From assembly GCA_017525505.1 (NCBI GenBank), contig JAFXSR010000003.1, positions 1-57,190 of the forward strand: a stretch of DNA of 57,190 bases, written 5' to 3'. Of the stretch, positions 1 through 9,414 are shown piece after piece. Source of the DNA: Bacteroidales bacterium (GTDB taxonomy: Bacteria; Bacteroidota; Bacteroidia; Bacteroidales; WCHB1-69). Numbering within the stretch: the stretch's first letter is position 1; each line of letters starts with the position of its first letter. The notes below the pieces were generated by a model that was not told the origin of the DNA, did no database searches, and saw only the letters and a program-made list of their open reading frames with translations. The position numbers and the translations under genes are program-made.

Positions 1-1363
1 AGGCGGTGTACAACCACCGCACGAATTCTTTGTCCACCGCGTCATCCGGCAGATAACCCTGATCTACAAACACCACTTTCCACTGGCCTCCCTGGGTTTT
101 ATGGCAGGTTAGCGAATAGGCAAACTTCACCTGCACCGCATTCAGGAATGGGTCATTTTTGATTTTCAGATAGCGCAAACGCTTGTTCGCAATATCCTGA
201 TAATCCATTGACACCTCCTGATACAGCCGGTTGTTGTCCTCTTGGGTCAGCGAGGCCGCCTCACAGTCCAGACTCTCCAAAATCAGTTTCACATCAATAT
301 TGGGATATTGGGGATAATCGCACAAGCGAACGGTCACATCTGCGAAATGGAAGCCATAAATTTCCTGTATCTTATTGATTGCCAATATTTCCATAATATC
401 ACCATTGGCAATAAAGCCCACCTCCGAGCTCTCGTCCACCCAATAGTAATTGTTCTTTACGGCCATCAGATAATCCCCAGCCGCAATCTGGTTTTCCCTG
501 AACAAAATCCTGTTCCTGATCTCACTGTTGAACATGAAAGCCCTTTTGTTGGAGCGGGTAATGGTCACAATCTCGTCATGGTCATAATGATTGTACAAGG
601 TGTTGAGTTCATCTTCCAAAGTCGCCCCTGAAATACGCTGGAAATCGGGGAAATCCGCTCCGCTGAAAAAGGGAAAGTCATAATCCTGATATTTCAATTT
701 ATGGCGTAACTGATTTGCATTAAACAAGATACCAGAATCCAGAGCCTGACGCACCACATCTGTCAACTGGCAAGACATCAGATTAAGGTTAAAAGAATGG
801 CGGAGATAGTCAATTTGCAAAGCGGGACTCTCATCCGAATGGACTGGAGGCAACTGGGCATCGTCACCGATAAAGAGCAGTTTGTTCTGACTTCCCTCGA
901 AAACAAAATTGATCAGATCCTCCAGCACGCTCCGGGACGAAAACAAATCGGAGCGCTGTTGGGAATCGGAAATCATTGACACCTCATCCACGATAAACAA
1001 GGTATTAAACAGTTTGTTCTCTTTCCTGCTGAAATGCAGCATACCCTCCTGCATCTGTACTCTATAGATATGTTTGTGAATAGTAAATGCCTTGTTGCCG
1101 GAATACACCGAAAACACCTTCGCAGCGCGTCCTGTGGGGGCCAGGAGGACCACGCGTTGCCGCAGCTGGTTCAAGGTCTTCACCAATGCGCTCACCAAGG
1201 TAGTCTTACCTGTGCCAGCATAGCCTTTCAGCACAAACAGACCATGGGTCTGGGGAGTAGTCACGAATTCAGACAGCATGCCGATAGCCATTTCCTGACC
1301 CTGTGTAGGCTCAAAAGGAATCTGCTGGCGAAAACGAGTCTGAAAATCCTGTTTAGAAAGCAT
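1..1363 (-). CDS. RecD/Dda-like superfamily 1 DNA helicase, C-terminus cut by window edge
   Basis: Reading leftward from an ATG at 1363, the frame stays open to the window edge (about 454 codons). Walker A GYAGTGKT lies at residues 47-54, Walker B with VDEVSM at about 125-130, and GDDAQLPP (helicase motif III) at about 166-173. Near the edge a YSLTCHKTQGG motif marks the UvrD_C_2 part of RecD-type helicases. The last visible residues (RWLYTA) stop just before the expected TRA motif, so only a short tail should be missing. The family unwinds DNA 5'-3' using ATP; the exact role here is unknown. The start overlaps the tamL stop by 11 bp, so it is probably translated from the ftsK-lolA-tamL transcript. 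Family assignment is firm; a RecBCD-type complex is not implied. Confidence 0.85.
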   Translation of the reverse strand, partial: MLSKQDFQTRFRQQIPFEPTQGQEMAIGMLSEFVTTPQTHGLFVLKGYAGTGKTTLVSALVKTLNQLRQRVVLLAPTGRAAKVFSVYSGNKAFTIHKHIYRVQMQEGMLHFSRKENKLFNTLFIVDEVSMISDSQQRSDLFSSRSVLEDLINFVFEGSQNKLLFIGDDAQLPPVHSDESPALQIDYLRHSFNLNLMSCQLTDVVRQALDSGILFNANQLRHKLKYQDYDFPFFSGADFPDFQRISGATLEDELNTLYNHYDHDEIVTITRSNKRAFMFNSEIRNRILFRENQIAAGDYLMAVKNNYYWVDESSEVGFIANGDIMEILAINKIQEIYGFHFADVTVRLCDYPQYPNIDVKLILESLDCEAASLTQEDNNRLYQEVSMDYQDIANKRLRYLKIKNDPFLNAVQVKFAYSLTCHKTQGGQWKVVFVDQGYLPDDAVDKEFVRWLYTA

Positions 1364-3731
1364 GACCGATAGCGAATTTAAAGCCCTGGGCCCAATACCA
1401 AAGCTTGCTGTTCCTGTCCTTGGCAGCCACCCATTCCCCGTTAATCCACGGTCCACCATATTCTTGCAGTCGGGGATCATAAAATGGTACCGCATAATCC
1501 AAACGGATAATGAAGAAGTTGAAATCCAAGCGGATACCCACGCCAGCACACAATGCCAATTCCTTGTAGAAACGCTTGAAACTGAACTCTGCATTCTCCA
1601 TACCCTCGTATGGTTTTGACAGCCAGACATTACCAGCATCAATAAAAATTCCGTACTTGAATGCTTTATATATCGTGCCTCTGTACTCAAGATTCATTTC
1701 CAGCTTCACATCACCGGTATATTCCACCATTCGGCCTCCCGGACCATGATAGGCACCGGGGCCAACCCCTCTGAAGGGGAAGGCTCTCATGCTGTTGCTT
1801 CCCCCCAAGTAGTAACCCAATTCGTATGGGATAACATTGTCCGAGCCAATAGGAAGTCTAAACCCCGTATTAAAACGAAACGCCAGCGCATTATTCTCGT
1901 TGAACGTTCTCAAATATTTAAATGTGAACTCAAAGCCCTCGTAAGTGGTATAGTTATAATTTCCCATGGTCCAGCGTTCCTGGGGAGAAAACAGGGCATT
2001 CAGTCCCATCAGCAACAACCCGCTCGACTCGAATCCAAAAGTGAAACGCATGCTGTGTTTCTTCTTCTGGTAGCTCTTAAAAGGAACCTCATATTTGAAA
2101 GTATATCTCAACGAAAGGAGGAAAAACTCATCGAAACGTCTCAAGTACGAGTCTTTGTAATAATCAACGTATAAATTACTACGTGAATAATTATTATTGA
2201 TGGTTCGAAATTCCACTGGCATAATTTCATGACTCATATATGCATTAGGCTGCACAGTGTAAAAATAGCTTGCATTGTACATCCATTGTTTATATAAGCC
2301 CGAATAGGTAACACCCAACATGACAGAAGTGGAATATTTCTGGGCATTGGGGTTTTCAAAATGCTTGAAAAGGAACAACCTCGGGAAATCAAGTCTCACA
2401 CTTGCACCGAATTCAGGATAGCGGTATATTTTCGAATAGTAAAAATAGCTGCCATAAATATTGAAGGTGAAGTTCTCCGCCCCTTTGAACAGGTTTTTGT
2501 TGCCGTATGTGAACGACAAACCACTCTTGTCGGAACGCACATCCACCTGACCTCCAATACTATGCACCTTCCTTCTCACCAACTTGTACTCCGAATTCAG
2601 GCGACCGGTCCGGGTGATGGAATCCCGTTTGGACATATCCTCCTTGAAAATGATTTCCACCGAGCTGAAGTTGTTCAGGTCCTGCAATCCCTTCTTGGAC
2701 CGAGAATACAGGTCCTCCGTGTACATGGTACCCTTCTTGCTATAAATCTTGTCAGTGAGAGTTCTATACTTGAAATCCTTTTTCAGCTTGCCATTCTTGC
2801 GATATTTATTCTTGACTTTGGGGGTGATAAACGCATACGTGGTAGAGTCGCTTTTCAAACGGAAGGTATAGAACAGGGTGGTATCGTATTTCACCGTATC
2901 CGCTATCAGCACATTGTAATTCGGATATACACTCACGTTCTCGAAATAGTACTTATAGAGGCTTTTTTCCACCAACTGGGCATTGGTGGTATCCATCACA
3001 AAGGTCAGCGTAAGGGTTTTATTCCCTTTTTCGTCCAGATTCTTGCCTGACAGGATGGTGTCCACCTCACAGTAGAACAATGCAGGATTGGCATAATAAT
3101 ACCCTTCGTTTCTCAACAGCTTCACCATTCTGTCGATTTCGTCCGATATCAAATCCTCATCATATCTCATGCCCTTTTTGATTTGCGATTCGCGCATGTT
3201 AAGGACGAAAATCTTTCTGAACTCGAAAACGGGTACATCTATACTGACCCTTCGCACATAATAAGGATCATTAGCCTTCACATAATAGTTCACCTGCGCC
3301 TTTTTCGGCCTAGGAAACACCACCTCGGAGCTCACCTCGGCATGAAAAAAACCTTTTTTCTTCATCACGGTCTTCAGATTCTGCTCCGACTTTTCAATCA
3401 GTATCGAATCGAGTAACACCGGTGGCTCACCCACGCTTTCCCGCAGCCAACGACGGAACTTGGTGTCTTTCAACTCCCCTGTTTTCTTGCTGACTTTCGG
3501 TTGGGCCTCGCCATACAGAGAGGTCTTGAGATTAAAAATACCCATGAATTTGCTATTGGGCAAAGGCTGCACATAATTCGCCATTCCCGAGAACTCCTCC
3601 CCTTTCACATCTTTCATGGTCACCGTGTTCTTAATCAGCATATACTCATTGTCCTTCAATATCTTGGTGGAGCTGCACGAAGACAGAAGGAGCAATGCGA
3701 AAAGTATAATGATTAGAGGGAAGGATCTCAT
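1353..3731 (-). CDS. tamL: TamL: lipidated BamA/TamA-family outer-membrane assembly protein
   Basis: A 792-residue protein with an N-terminal lipoprotein signal and lipobox (LLSSC, Cys19) instead of the usual signal peptidase I site. Residues about 30-380 look like POTRA-type domains. The C-terminal half is rich in alternating aromatic strands, has a MRAFPFRGVGPG segment resembling the conserved RGF loop of Omp85 barrels, and ends in phenylalanine as barrel proteins do. Lipidated TamA homologues (TamL) are known in Bacteroidota and are thought to work with TamB in assembling or lipid-supplying the outer membrane; no tamB is in this window. It begins 3 bp after the lolA stop, so the two are co-transcribed. 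A general BamA-like label is the alternative. Confidence 0.85.
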   Translation of the reverse strand: MRSFPLIIILFALLLLSSCSSTKILKDNEYMLIKNTVTMKDVKGEEFSGMANYVQPLPNSKFMGIFNLKTSLYGEAQPKVSKKTGELKDTKFRRWLRESVGEPPVLLDSILIEKSEQNLKTVMKKKGFFHAEVSSEVVFPRPKKAQVNYYVKANDPYYVRRVSIDVPVFEFRKIFVLNMRESQIKKGMRYDEDLISDEIDRMVKLLRNEGYYYANPALFYCEVDTILSGKNLDEKGNKTLTLTFVMDTTNAQLVEKSLYKYYFENVSVYPNYNVLIADTVKYDTTLFYTFRLKSDSTTYAFITPKVKNKYRKNGKLKKDFKYRTLTDKIYSKKGTMYTEDLYSRSKKGLQDLNNFSSVEIIFKEDMSKRDSITRTGRLNSEYKLVRRKVHSIGGQVDVRSDKSGLSFTYGNKNLFKGAENFTFNIYGSYFYYSKIYRYPEFGASVRLDFPRLFLFKHFENPNAQKYSTSVMLGVTYSGLYKQWMYNASYFYTVQPNAYMSHEIMPVEFRTINNNYSRSNLYVDYYKDSYLRRFDEFFLLSLRYTFKYEVPFKSYQKKKHSMRFTFGFESSGLLLMGLNALFSPQERWTMGNYNYTTYEGFEFTFKYLRTFNENNALAFRFNTGFRLPIGSDNVIPYELGYYLGGSNSMRAFPFRGVGPGAYHGPGGRMVEYTGDVKLEMNLEYRGTIYKAFKYGIFIDAGNVWLSKPYEGMENAEFSFKRFYKELALCAGVGIRLDFNFFIIRLDYAVPFYDPRLQEYGGPWINGEWVAAKDRNSKLWYWAQGFKFAIGHAF

Positions 3732-3734
3732 GGC

Positions 3735-4376
3735 TTATCTCATATCATTCACGTCCACCCCCGGATGTTTGCTCATATCGAAGGTAAATGCGGCATCGTC
3801 AACAGTTGTATTCACCAGCAATTTGTCAATATGGTAGCTGTAACTGGTATTGTCTTTCTCGAAGGCAGTGATACTGATGATTTCCTGTTTGGCCTTGTCA
3901 ATTATAAGTCTGATTTTATAGAAAGAACTAGACTTCATAGGCATCAGGTCTATAATCTGCACCACTTTGTTGTTTTCATTTTCCTCTCTGATAAATTTGG
4001 CCCGGTACTCTTTGTCCCAATCGCTCAATATTTTAGCGGGATTCAAAAGATTATCTTCTTCTTCGATATATTCAAAAATGGAAACCTCGTTCACATCTTT
4101 CTGATAGTTCCACAATGTCTTGCCGTCGCAAAAACTGGTCTGATTTCCGAATTCAAAAGTATATTTATCACCCTTGACGGTCATTTTTCCGCTCTTGTTG
4201 TCCAGCACCTTGCCATTTTTTTCGCATTTGTAGGAATAATCAATCTTCATGCTGCTATAGGCGGCGTACTTCGAGGCAAGTTTTTTCAAGATCGGGGTAG
4301 CTCCCCCATCCACATCCTGTGCGTTCAGTGCGAAAACAGAGAGGATAGCTACGACGATGAGGCTTATTCTTTTCAT
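3735..4376 (-). CDS. lolA: LolA-like periplasmic lipoprotein carrier
   Basis: A 213-residue protein with signal peptide MKRISLIVVAILSVFALNAQ and a LolA-type body: an early SMKIDYSY strand, a GKTLWNY segment and a C-terminal FTFD strand. LolA ferries lipoproteins from the inner-membrane Lol exporter across the periplasm. The ATG at 4376 is chosen over an in-frame TTG ten codons earlier because the signal peptide and an AAGGAAAA ribosome-binding stretch fit it. It lies between ftsK and tamL; the ftsK-lolA neighbourhood also occurs in E. coli. A TATTTTTG box and a palindrome just upstream suggest its own regulated promoter. The C-terminal receptor loop cannot be judged by eye. Confidence 0.85.
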   Translation of the reverse strand: MKRISLIVVAILSVFALNAQDVDGGATPILKKLASKYAAYSSMKIDYSYKCEKNGKVLDNKSGKMTVKGDKYTFEFGNQTSFCDGKTLWNYQKDVNEVSIFEYIEEEDNLLNPAKILSDWDKEYRAKFIREENENNKVVQIIDLMPMKSSSFYKIRLIIDKAKQEIISITAFEKDNTSYSYHIDKLLVNTTVDDAAFTFDMSKHPGVDVNDMR

Positions 4377-4400
4377 TTTTCCTTGGATTTTTAATTTTGC

Positions 4401-4429
4401 TGTCAACTTTTTTTAAGTTGACAAAAATA
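4401..4429 (-). promoter_or_regulatory. lolA promoter -7 box overlapped by a 9-bp-arm palindrome
   Basis: On the minus strand TATTTTTG (4429-4422) matches the Bacteroidota TAnnTTTG box. It runs into a perfect inverted repeat with arms TGTCAACTT (4401-4409) and AAGTTGACA (4415-4423) around 5 T. The palindrome would cover the transcription start, about 25 bp before the lolA ATG. It could be an operator or a 5'-end mRNA hairpin. No clear -33 box. Confidence 0.5.
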
Positions 4430-4468
4430 CAATATTTTACATTACTGATGAAAGAAACTTTTTAGGGT

Positions 4469-7165
4469 TTAAAGAATGCCCATTTTCTGCAAGATGACTC
4501 TCAGTTCCTCAGAAGATTTGACTTTCACCTCGCGGGGCTTGCCACTGCGCTCCGCAGGCCCCACAATGCCGAATTCCTCCAGCTGGTCCATGATACGCCC
4601 TGCCCTGTTGTAACCGAGTTTCATTTTGCGCTGGATGCTGGAAGTAGAACCTTGCTGGGTCTGTACCACCAAAGTGGCCGCATCCATGAACAAGGGGTCA
4701 ATCTCGTCTGATTCGAACTCGTCGCCGCCATCCATACCGCGGTCATCACTGCTTTCCTCAGCCACTTCTGGCAAGAGGAAGGGTTCTGGATAGGCCTGCT
4801 GCTCTTCGATGAAGTTGACAATGCGCTCCACCTCAGGAGTATCCACAAAGGCGCACTGCAAACGGATCATGTCACTGCCCGTGGAAATCAGCATATCGCC
4901 CTTTCCAATCAGCTGATTGGCGCCGCTGCCGTCGAGGATGGTGCGCGAGTCAACGATGGAGGTGACACGGAAAGCGATACGCGCCGGGAAGTTGGCCTTG
5001 ATGATACCCGTTATGATGTTGACCGAAGGACGCTGGGTTGCGATAACCAAATGAATACCGATAGCACGCGCCAGCTGAGCCAGACGTGCAATCGGAGTTT
5101 CCACCTCACGGCCTGCTGTCATAATCAAGTCACCAAACTCATCGATAATCAACACAATATATGGCAGATAACGGTGACCTAGAGCCGGTGACAACTTGCG
5201 TGAACAGAACTTGGCATTGTACTCCTTGATATTTCTGGTCTTGGCAATCTTCAGCAAATCATAACGCTGGTCCATCTCCGAGCAAAGGGAGCTCAGCGTG
5301 CGCACCACCTTCTTGGTATCGGTGATGATGGCCTCCTCCACATCGGGCAACTTGGCCAGATAATGGTTCTCAATGGCCGAATACAGGGTAAACTCCACCT
5401 TCTTGGGATCCACCAGCACAAACTTCAGCTCTGACGGATGTTTGGTATAGAGCAAGGAAGTGATGATAGCATTCAAGCCCACGGACTTACCTTGGCCGGT
5501 GGCACCTGCCATCAACAGGTGAGGCATTTTGGCCAAATCCACCACAAAAGGCTCATTGCTGATGGTTTTGCCCAGGGCAATCGGCAACTCGAACTTGTTG
5601 TTCTTGAATTTCTCGGAGGACAACACATCTTTCATTGACACGATGTTGGGAGACTTGTTGGGCACCTCGATACCGATAGTACCGCGTCCCGGAATAGGTG
5701 CGATGATACGGATACCCAAGGCCGCCAAGCTCAAAGCGATATCGTCTTCCAGATTCTTGATCTTGCTGATACGCACGCCCTCGCCTGGCACAATCTCGTA
5801 CAGCGTAACGGTAGGTCCCACCGTAGCCGTGATGTTTTTGATAGTGATACCAAAGTTGTTCAGGGTCTGCTCAATACGTTTCTTTTTCTCAATCAATTCC
5901 TGACGCATCTGCTCCTCGCTGGCCTCCTTAGCGGGATAGTCATTCAGCAGGTCAAGTGTCGGGAACCTGTAGAACGACAGGTCCTTGCGAGGATCGTAGT
6001 CCTCCAGCGGTTCTACCGCCACCGTCTCTGCCACTGCCTCTGTCTCTGAGGCCGGTTCCGTTTCAGTTTCGCTCTCCGTCACCAGCTCATTTTCCGCCGG
6101 TTCAGCTACATTCTCGCGGGTAGGTTCACCCGTGGCAATACGCACCTCAAACGGCACCTCTTCCTGTTTCTTTGCCTCCCTGTTTTTCACCACCGGCATA
6201 AAGACATCCTCTTCCTCCGTCTCCGGTTCGGAAGCTGGCGTTTTTAACAAACCCTCCGGTTTATCCTCTCTTTTCCCAGTTTCCGAAGGACCGAAATGGA
6301 ACACCTTTCCGCGATACTCCTCGCTCAGCTCATTTTTATTGGTGATATACAAATCCGACAGCTTCGTGTCATCGGTTTGAGGTTCAAACTTCTGTTCCTC
6401 CTCTTCCTCGTCTTTGCCGCCGAACCATCTTTTCCGTTTCTTTTTCGGCTTTACTTCCGCATCTTCCTCGCCTTCATCGGCAGCATTTCGTTTGGGCAAA
6501 CGTATTTTCAGCAGGGTGCTCATCGAGAAATTAAAGCACAGAATCATGATAATCAGCAGAAAAGCGATCAGTATAAGGATAGCCATAAGCTTACCCGTCG
6601 CACCTATCAGCAGCTCGGACAGATAATTGCCGAAATCTCCGGCAAAATAACCTTTCGCAGACTGGTACACAAAAATGCCCAGAGAGACAGACAACCATGA
6701 CATGGTTAGCAATGTGGCCACTGTGGTACGGAAAAGCGGCAGGATGGACTTGCCGAATGTCAGACGGATGCCGTAAAGGAGAAACAAAAAGGCAAAACCG
6801 ACGGAAAAAATCCCCATGCAACAATCACCGAAGAAGTAGGCCAAATGTGCCCCCACCGTACCGGCAACATTCTCGGGACGCACCTCCGACGACACCACAT
6901 GCGAGGAATCGGCCGAATGATGGACAAAATAAGACACCAGCGACACCAGCAGCAAAACGGAGAAGACCATCAGCAACACTCCGTAAATCTGCATGGCGCG
7001 AGAGCCAAGCAATCCACCGCCAGAAGAGGATGAGGATGCCTTCTCCCCCCCCTTTTTCCCTTTTTTCTTGCTTTTCTTATCCTTGGCAGTGGCCTTTTTG
7101 GACACCATCACCCCCGACTTTCCTGCAGGGCGCACCGCTGTCTTTTTTTTGTTGGCATTATACAT
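4469..7165 (-). CDS. ftsK: FtsK/SpoIIIE DNA translocase
   Basis: An 898-residue translocase that pumps DNA at the division septum and assists chromosome dimer resolution. A Lys/Ser-rich N-terminus is followed by about four membrane segments (residues ~55-215) and an acidic, low-complexity linker (~225-395). The motor domain has Walker A GATGQGKS near residue 555 and Walker B VLIIDEFGDLI near 670. The last ~75 residues form the winged-helix gamma domain that in FtsK reads KOPS-type guide sequences. The ATG at 7165 is preferred over a TTG three codons upstream. First gene of the leftward operon with lolA, tamL and a helicase. All key motifs look intact and the length is normal. Confidence 0.96.
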   Translation of the reverse strand: MYNANKKKTAVRPAGKSGVMVSKKATAKDKKSKKKGKKGGEKASSSSSGGGLLGSRAMQIYGVLLMVFSVLLLVSLVSYFVHHSADSSHVVSSEVRPENVAGTVGAHLAYFFGDCCMGIFSVGFAFLFLLYGIRLTFGKSILPLFRTTVATLLTMSWLSVSLGIFVYQSAKGYFAGDFGNYLSELLIGATGKLMAILILIAFLLIIMILCFNFSMSTLLKIRLPKRNAADEGEEDAEVKPKKKRKRWFGGKDEEEEEQKFEPQTDDTKLSDLYITNKNELSEEYRGKVFHFGPSETGKREDKPEGLLKTPASEPETEEEDVFMPVVKNREAKKQEEVPFEVRIATGEPTRENVAEPAENELVTESETETEPASETEAVAETVAVEPLEDYDPRKDLSFYRFPTLDLLNDYPAKEASEEQMRQELIEKKKRIEQTLNNFGITIKNITATVGPTVTLYEIVPGEGVRISKIKNLEDDIALSLAALGIRIIAPIPGRGTIGIEVPNKSPNIVSMKDVLSSEKFKNNKFELPIALGKTISNEPFVVDLAKMPHLLMAGATGQGKSVGLNAIITSLLYTKHPSELKFVLVDPKKVEFTLYSAIENHYLAKLPDVEEAIITDTKKVVRTLSSLCSEMDQRYDLLKIAKTRNIKEYNAKFCSRKLSPALGHRYLPYIVLIIDEFGDLIMTAGREVETPIARLAQLARAIGIHLVIATQRPSVNIITGIIKANFPARIAFRVTSIVDSRTILDGSGANQLIGKGDMLISTGSDMIRLQCAFVDTPEVERIVNFIEEQQAYPEPFLLPEVAEESSDDRGMDGGDEFESDEIDPLFMDAATLVVQTQQGSTSSIQRKMKLGYNRAGRIMDQLEEFGIVGPAERSGKPREVKVKSSEELRVILQKMGIL

Positions 7166-7201
7166 AAAACACAATCATTTCTAAGGTAAATAAATATCTT
7201 A

Positions 7202-7209
7202 CAAAAATA
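7202..7209 (-). promoter_or_regulatory. ftsK: Putative ftsK -7 promoter box
   Basis: TATTTTTG on the minus strand about 35 bp before the ftsK ATG matches the Bacteroidota TAnnTTTG box. No convincing -33 element. It lies in the 164-bp divergent spacer shared with the exbB promoter. Confidence 0.45.
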
Positions 7210-7310
7210 CTTCAATTTATAATGGCATTCTGTTTTCAAAAAAAAGAATATTAACAATAATATGTTTGAAATTTCGTTATCTAACATAAATGAAATTAGT
7301 GGAGTAATCG

Positions 7311-7318
7311 TATTTTTG
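7311..7318 (+). promoter_or_regulatory. Putative exbB -7 promoter box
   Basis: TATTTTTG 11 bp before the exbB start fits TAnnTTTG. The short distance implies a very short leader. No clear -33 element. Confidence 0.45.
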
Positions 7319-7329
7319 TCAAAATTTTC

Positions 7330-8028
7330 ATGATTATGAATTATCTCACATTATTGCAAGTAGAAAACACTGTTGGCGAGACTGTCGCCGAAGCTACAGA
7401 AAAACAGCTGAGCATTTTTGAACTGGTTTTTGACGTTCACAGCCTGTGGATTATGATTCCGCTGATCCTGATGCTGTGTCTGGCCATTTACATTTTTGTG
7501 GAACGACTGCTGGTATTGAACAAGGCAGGTCAGGTGGACCGAAACTTCATGAACAACATCCGCGACTTTATCCACGACGGCAAAATCGAGTCCGCCGTGG
7601 CGCTATGCAAAGGCAACGACTCACCGTTGGCCCGCATGATTGAGAAAGGCCTCTCCCGTCTGGGTAAACCCCTCAACGACATTGCCGCCGCCATCGAGAA
7701 CACCGGCAAACTGGAAATCCAGCGACTGGAGAAACGCGTGTCCATCGTGGGCACCATCTCAGGTGCCGGCCCTATGCTCGGTTTCCTGGGTACAGTGGTC
7801 GGCATGGTGATTGCCTTCCATAACATGGCCGCCAATCCCAACAATTTGGATGTCAGCACCTTGTCGGCAGGTATCTACACCGCCATGATTACTACCGTGG
7901 GCGGTCTGATTGTGGGTATCATCGCTTACTTCTTCTACAATATCCTGGTGAGCCGCATCTCCAACGTGGTGTATATGCTGGAAGCCAAATCAACAGAATT
8001 CATGGACATGCTGCACGAGCCCATGTAA
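7330..8028 (+). CDS. exbB: MotA/TolQ/ExbB proton channel protein
   Basis: A 232-residue inner-membrane protein. Three hydrophobic segments are visible: ~36-56, and a GPMLGFLGTVVGMVIAF segment followed by a C-terminal pair ending in GGLIVGIIAYFFYNILV. The GTVxGM core is the hallmark of ExbB/TolQ channels, which pair with ExbD/TolR to turn proton flow into force on a TonB-type protein. The exbD-like and TonB-like genes follow directly. The ATG at 7330 is used; 7336 is equally possible. Whether it serves TonB-dependent import or Tol-type envelope maintenance cannot be decided, but the TonB-like third gene favours import. Confidence 0.92.
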   Translation: MIMNYLTLLQVENTVGETVAEATEKQLSIFELVFDVHSLWIMIPLILMLCLAIYIFVERLLVLNKAGQVDRNFMNNIRDFIHDGKIESAVALCKGNDSPLARMIEKGLSRLGKPLNDIAAAIENTGKLEIQRLEKRVSIVGTISGAGPMLGFLGTVVGMVIAFHNMAANPNNLDVSTLSAGIYTAMITTVGGLIVGIIAYFFYNILVSRISNVVYMLEAKSTEFMDMLHEPM

Positions 8029-8034
8029 TTTTCA

Positions 8035-8070
8035 ATGTGCTAATTAGTTAATGTGCTAATGTGCTAATTA
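8035..8070 (+). repeat. 8-bp tandem repeat (ATGTGCTA-type) just after the exbB stop
   Basis: Tandem and near-tandem copies of an ATGTGCTA(ATTAG) motif start 7 bp after the exbB stop codon. Similar AATTTGCTGATT / AATTTGCCAATT motifs continue to about 8131, before exbD. One of several 7-8 bp repeat tracts at gene ends in this window. Confidence 0.7.
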
Positions 8071-8139
8071 TGATATAGATGGGAAGCTTAGATTCCATTA
8101 ACTAATTTGCTGATTTACAAATTTGCCAATTTTATTAAG

Positions 8140-8580
8140 ATGAATATACAGCTGCAAAATAAACAGAACGTACAGTTTAACTCGGCCTCCATGTCTGACT
8201 TGGTGTTCTTGTTACTGATTTTCTTCATGATCACATCGACCCTGGTGGCACCGAACGCCATCAACCTGCTGCTGCCACGGAGCAATTCAGGCAAACAGCT
8301 GGCTTCCAAAAACATAGAGGTTTATATTGATGAAGAGAAAAACTATTATGTGAATCCCCGCAGCAACCAAGCTACTCCCATCGCTTACGAAGAATTGTTG
8401 CCCGCCCTGCAAGAAGCGGCACAAAACGACAATTCGGAGAACAAGTCCATCGTGCTGCGCGCTGACAAGACCGTTCCTATCGAGAATGTGGTGGCCCTGA
8501 TGGATGTGCTGAACCAACTGAACGACGAATACGAGGAAGCAGAAAGGTACAAGATTGTACTGGCCACAGAGGCGAAATAG
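8140..8580 (+). CDS. exbD: ExbD/TolR family biopolymer transporter
   Basis: A 146-residue protein: short cytoplasmic N-terminus, one membrane helix (~20-42) and a periplasmic domain ending in the LRADKTVPIENVVALMDVLNQ region typical of ExbD/TolR. The conserved membrane Asp is at residue 20 (SMSDLVFLLLIFF); in the family it carries protons. The ATG at 8140 is chosen over an in-frame TTG at 8107 that would add 11 residues encoded by the intergenic repeat. It partners the ExbB upstream and the TonB-like protein downstream. Confidence 0.92.
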   Translation: MNIQLQNKQNVQFNSASMSDLVFLLLIFFMITSTLVAPNAINLLLPRSNSGKQLASKNIEVYIDEEKNYYVNPRSNQATPIAYEELLPALQEAAQNDNSENKSIVLRADKTVPIENVVALMDVLNQLNDEYEEAERYKIVLATEAK

Positions 8581-8704
8581 GTAGAAGGTGGAAGTGATTA
8601 GGATAGATATAGTGATTAGGGGATAGTGAATTCAAAATTCAGGATTCAGATAAAGAAGAATTGGAGATGTTTTTTTTTCCGTAGGGAATTAATATCAATG
8701 GATA

Positions 8705-9394
8705 ATGGACAAAGAAAAAAAATACAAAATCATATCGGCAGGGGTGACAACGGCCACCATGCTGCTGCTAATGGTTTTCATGATATGCTGTGGTTTCACT
8801 GAGATGGTGCCACCGCCACCTGCCAAGAAAGCCATTTTGATTGAACTGACTGCCGGTTGTGGCGGCGGTGGCGGCGTTCAGGCCTCGCAACAAAAGACGC
8901 AGCCTGCCAGCTCCTCAGTACCCGTGGCCACACAAAATGCCGAGGAAGCGCCTGTCATCAGCGGCACACACAAGCCCAAAACCACCGCGGACAAAACTCC
9001 CGTGGTGGAAGAACCCAAGCCCGACATGAACGCTGCCTATCGTCCCGGACGTGGTGGCGGACATGGCGGCGGTAGCGGAACGGGTAGCGGAAGTGGCACC
9101 GGCAGCGGACTAGGACCCGGTGAGGGCGACGGCAGTGGCGGCGGTATCGGCTATGGCACCGGCAACCGAGGATACACCTACATGCCCGATCTGACCGTTT
9201 CAGAAACAGGCACCGTTTATGTGGAAGTACACGTTGACGTCAATGGCAATGTGCTGGAAGCCCGTGTCATCAACAACAGCAAATATCCCACCACCATCAC
9301 CAATAGCCGCATCCAAGCCGACTGTGTGGCCAAGGCCAAAACCGCCAAGTACCGCAAAGGCAGGGAGGAATTGCGCATCATCGTTTTCAAATAA
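8705..9394 (+). CDS. TonB-like energy transducer with Gly/Ser-rich linker
   Basis: A 229-residue protein with one N-terminal membrane helix (~12-30), a short Pro segment (MVPPPPAKK), a linker of Ala/Gln/Pro and then Gly-Ser-Gly-Thr repeats (~115-155), and a small C-terminal domain with YVEVHVDVNGNVLEARV typical of TonB C-termini. TonB spans the periplasm and pulls on outer-membrane receptors using ExbBD energy. The usual long Pro-Glu/Pro-Lys linker is replaced by a flexible Gly-rich one. It is third in the exbB-exbD-tonB order. Assignment rests on topology, context and the C-terminal motif. Confidence 0.8.
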   Translation: MDKEKKYKIISAGVTTATMLLLMVFMICCGFTEMVPPPPAKKAILIELTAGCGGGGGVQASQQKTQPASSSVPVATQNAEEAPVISGTHKPKTTADKTPVVEEPKPDMNAAYRPGRGGGHGGGSGTGSGSGTGSGLGPGEGDGSGGGIGYGTGNRGYTYMPDLTVSETGTVYVEVHVDVNGNVLEARVINNSKYPTTITNSRIQADCVAKAKTAKYRKGREELRIIVFK

Positions 9395-9414
9395 TCCGAA
9401 AACAACAATTTGTC

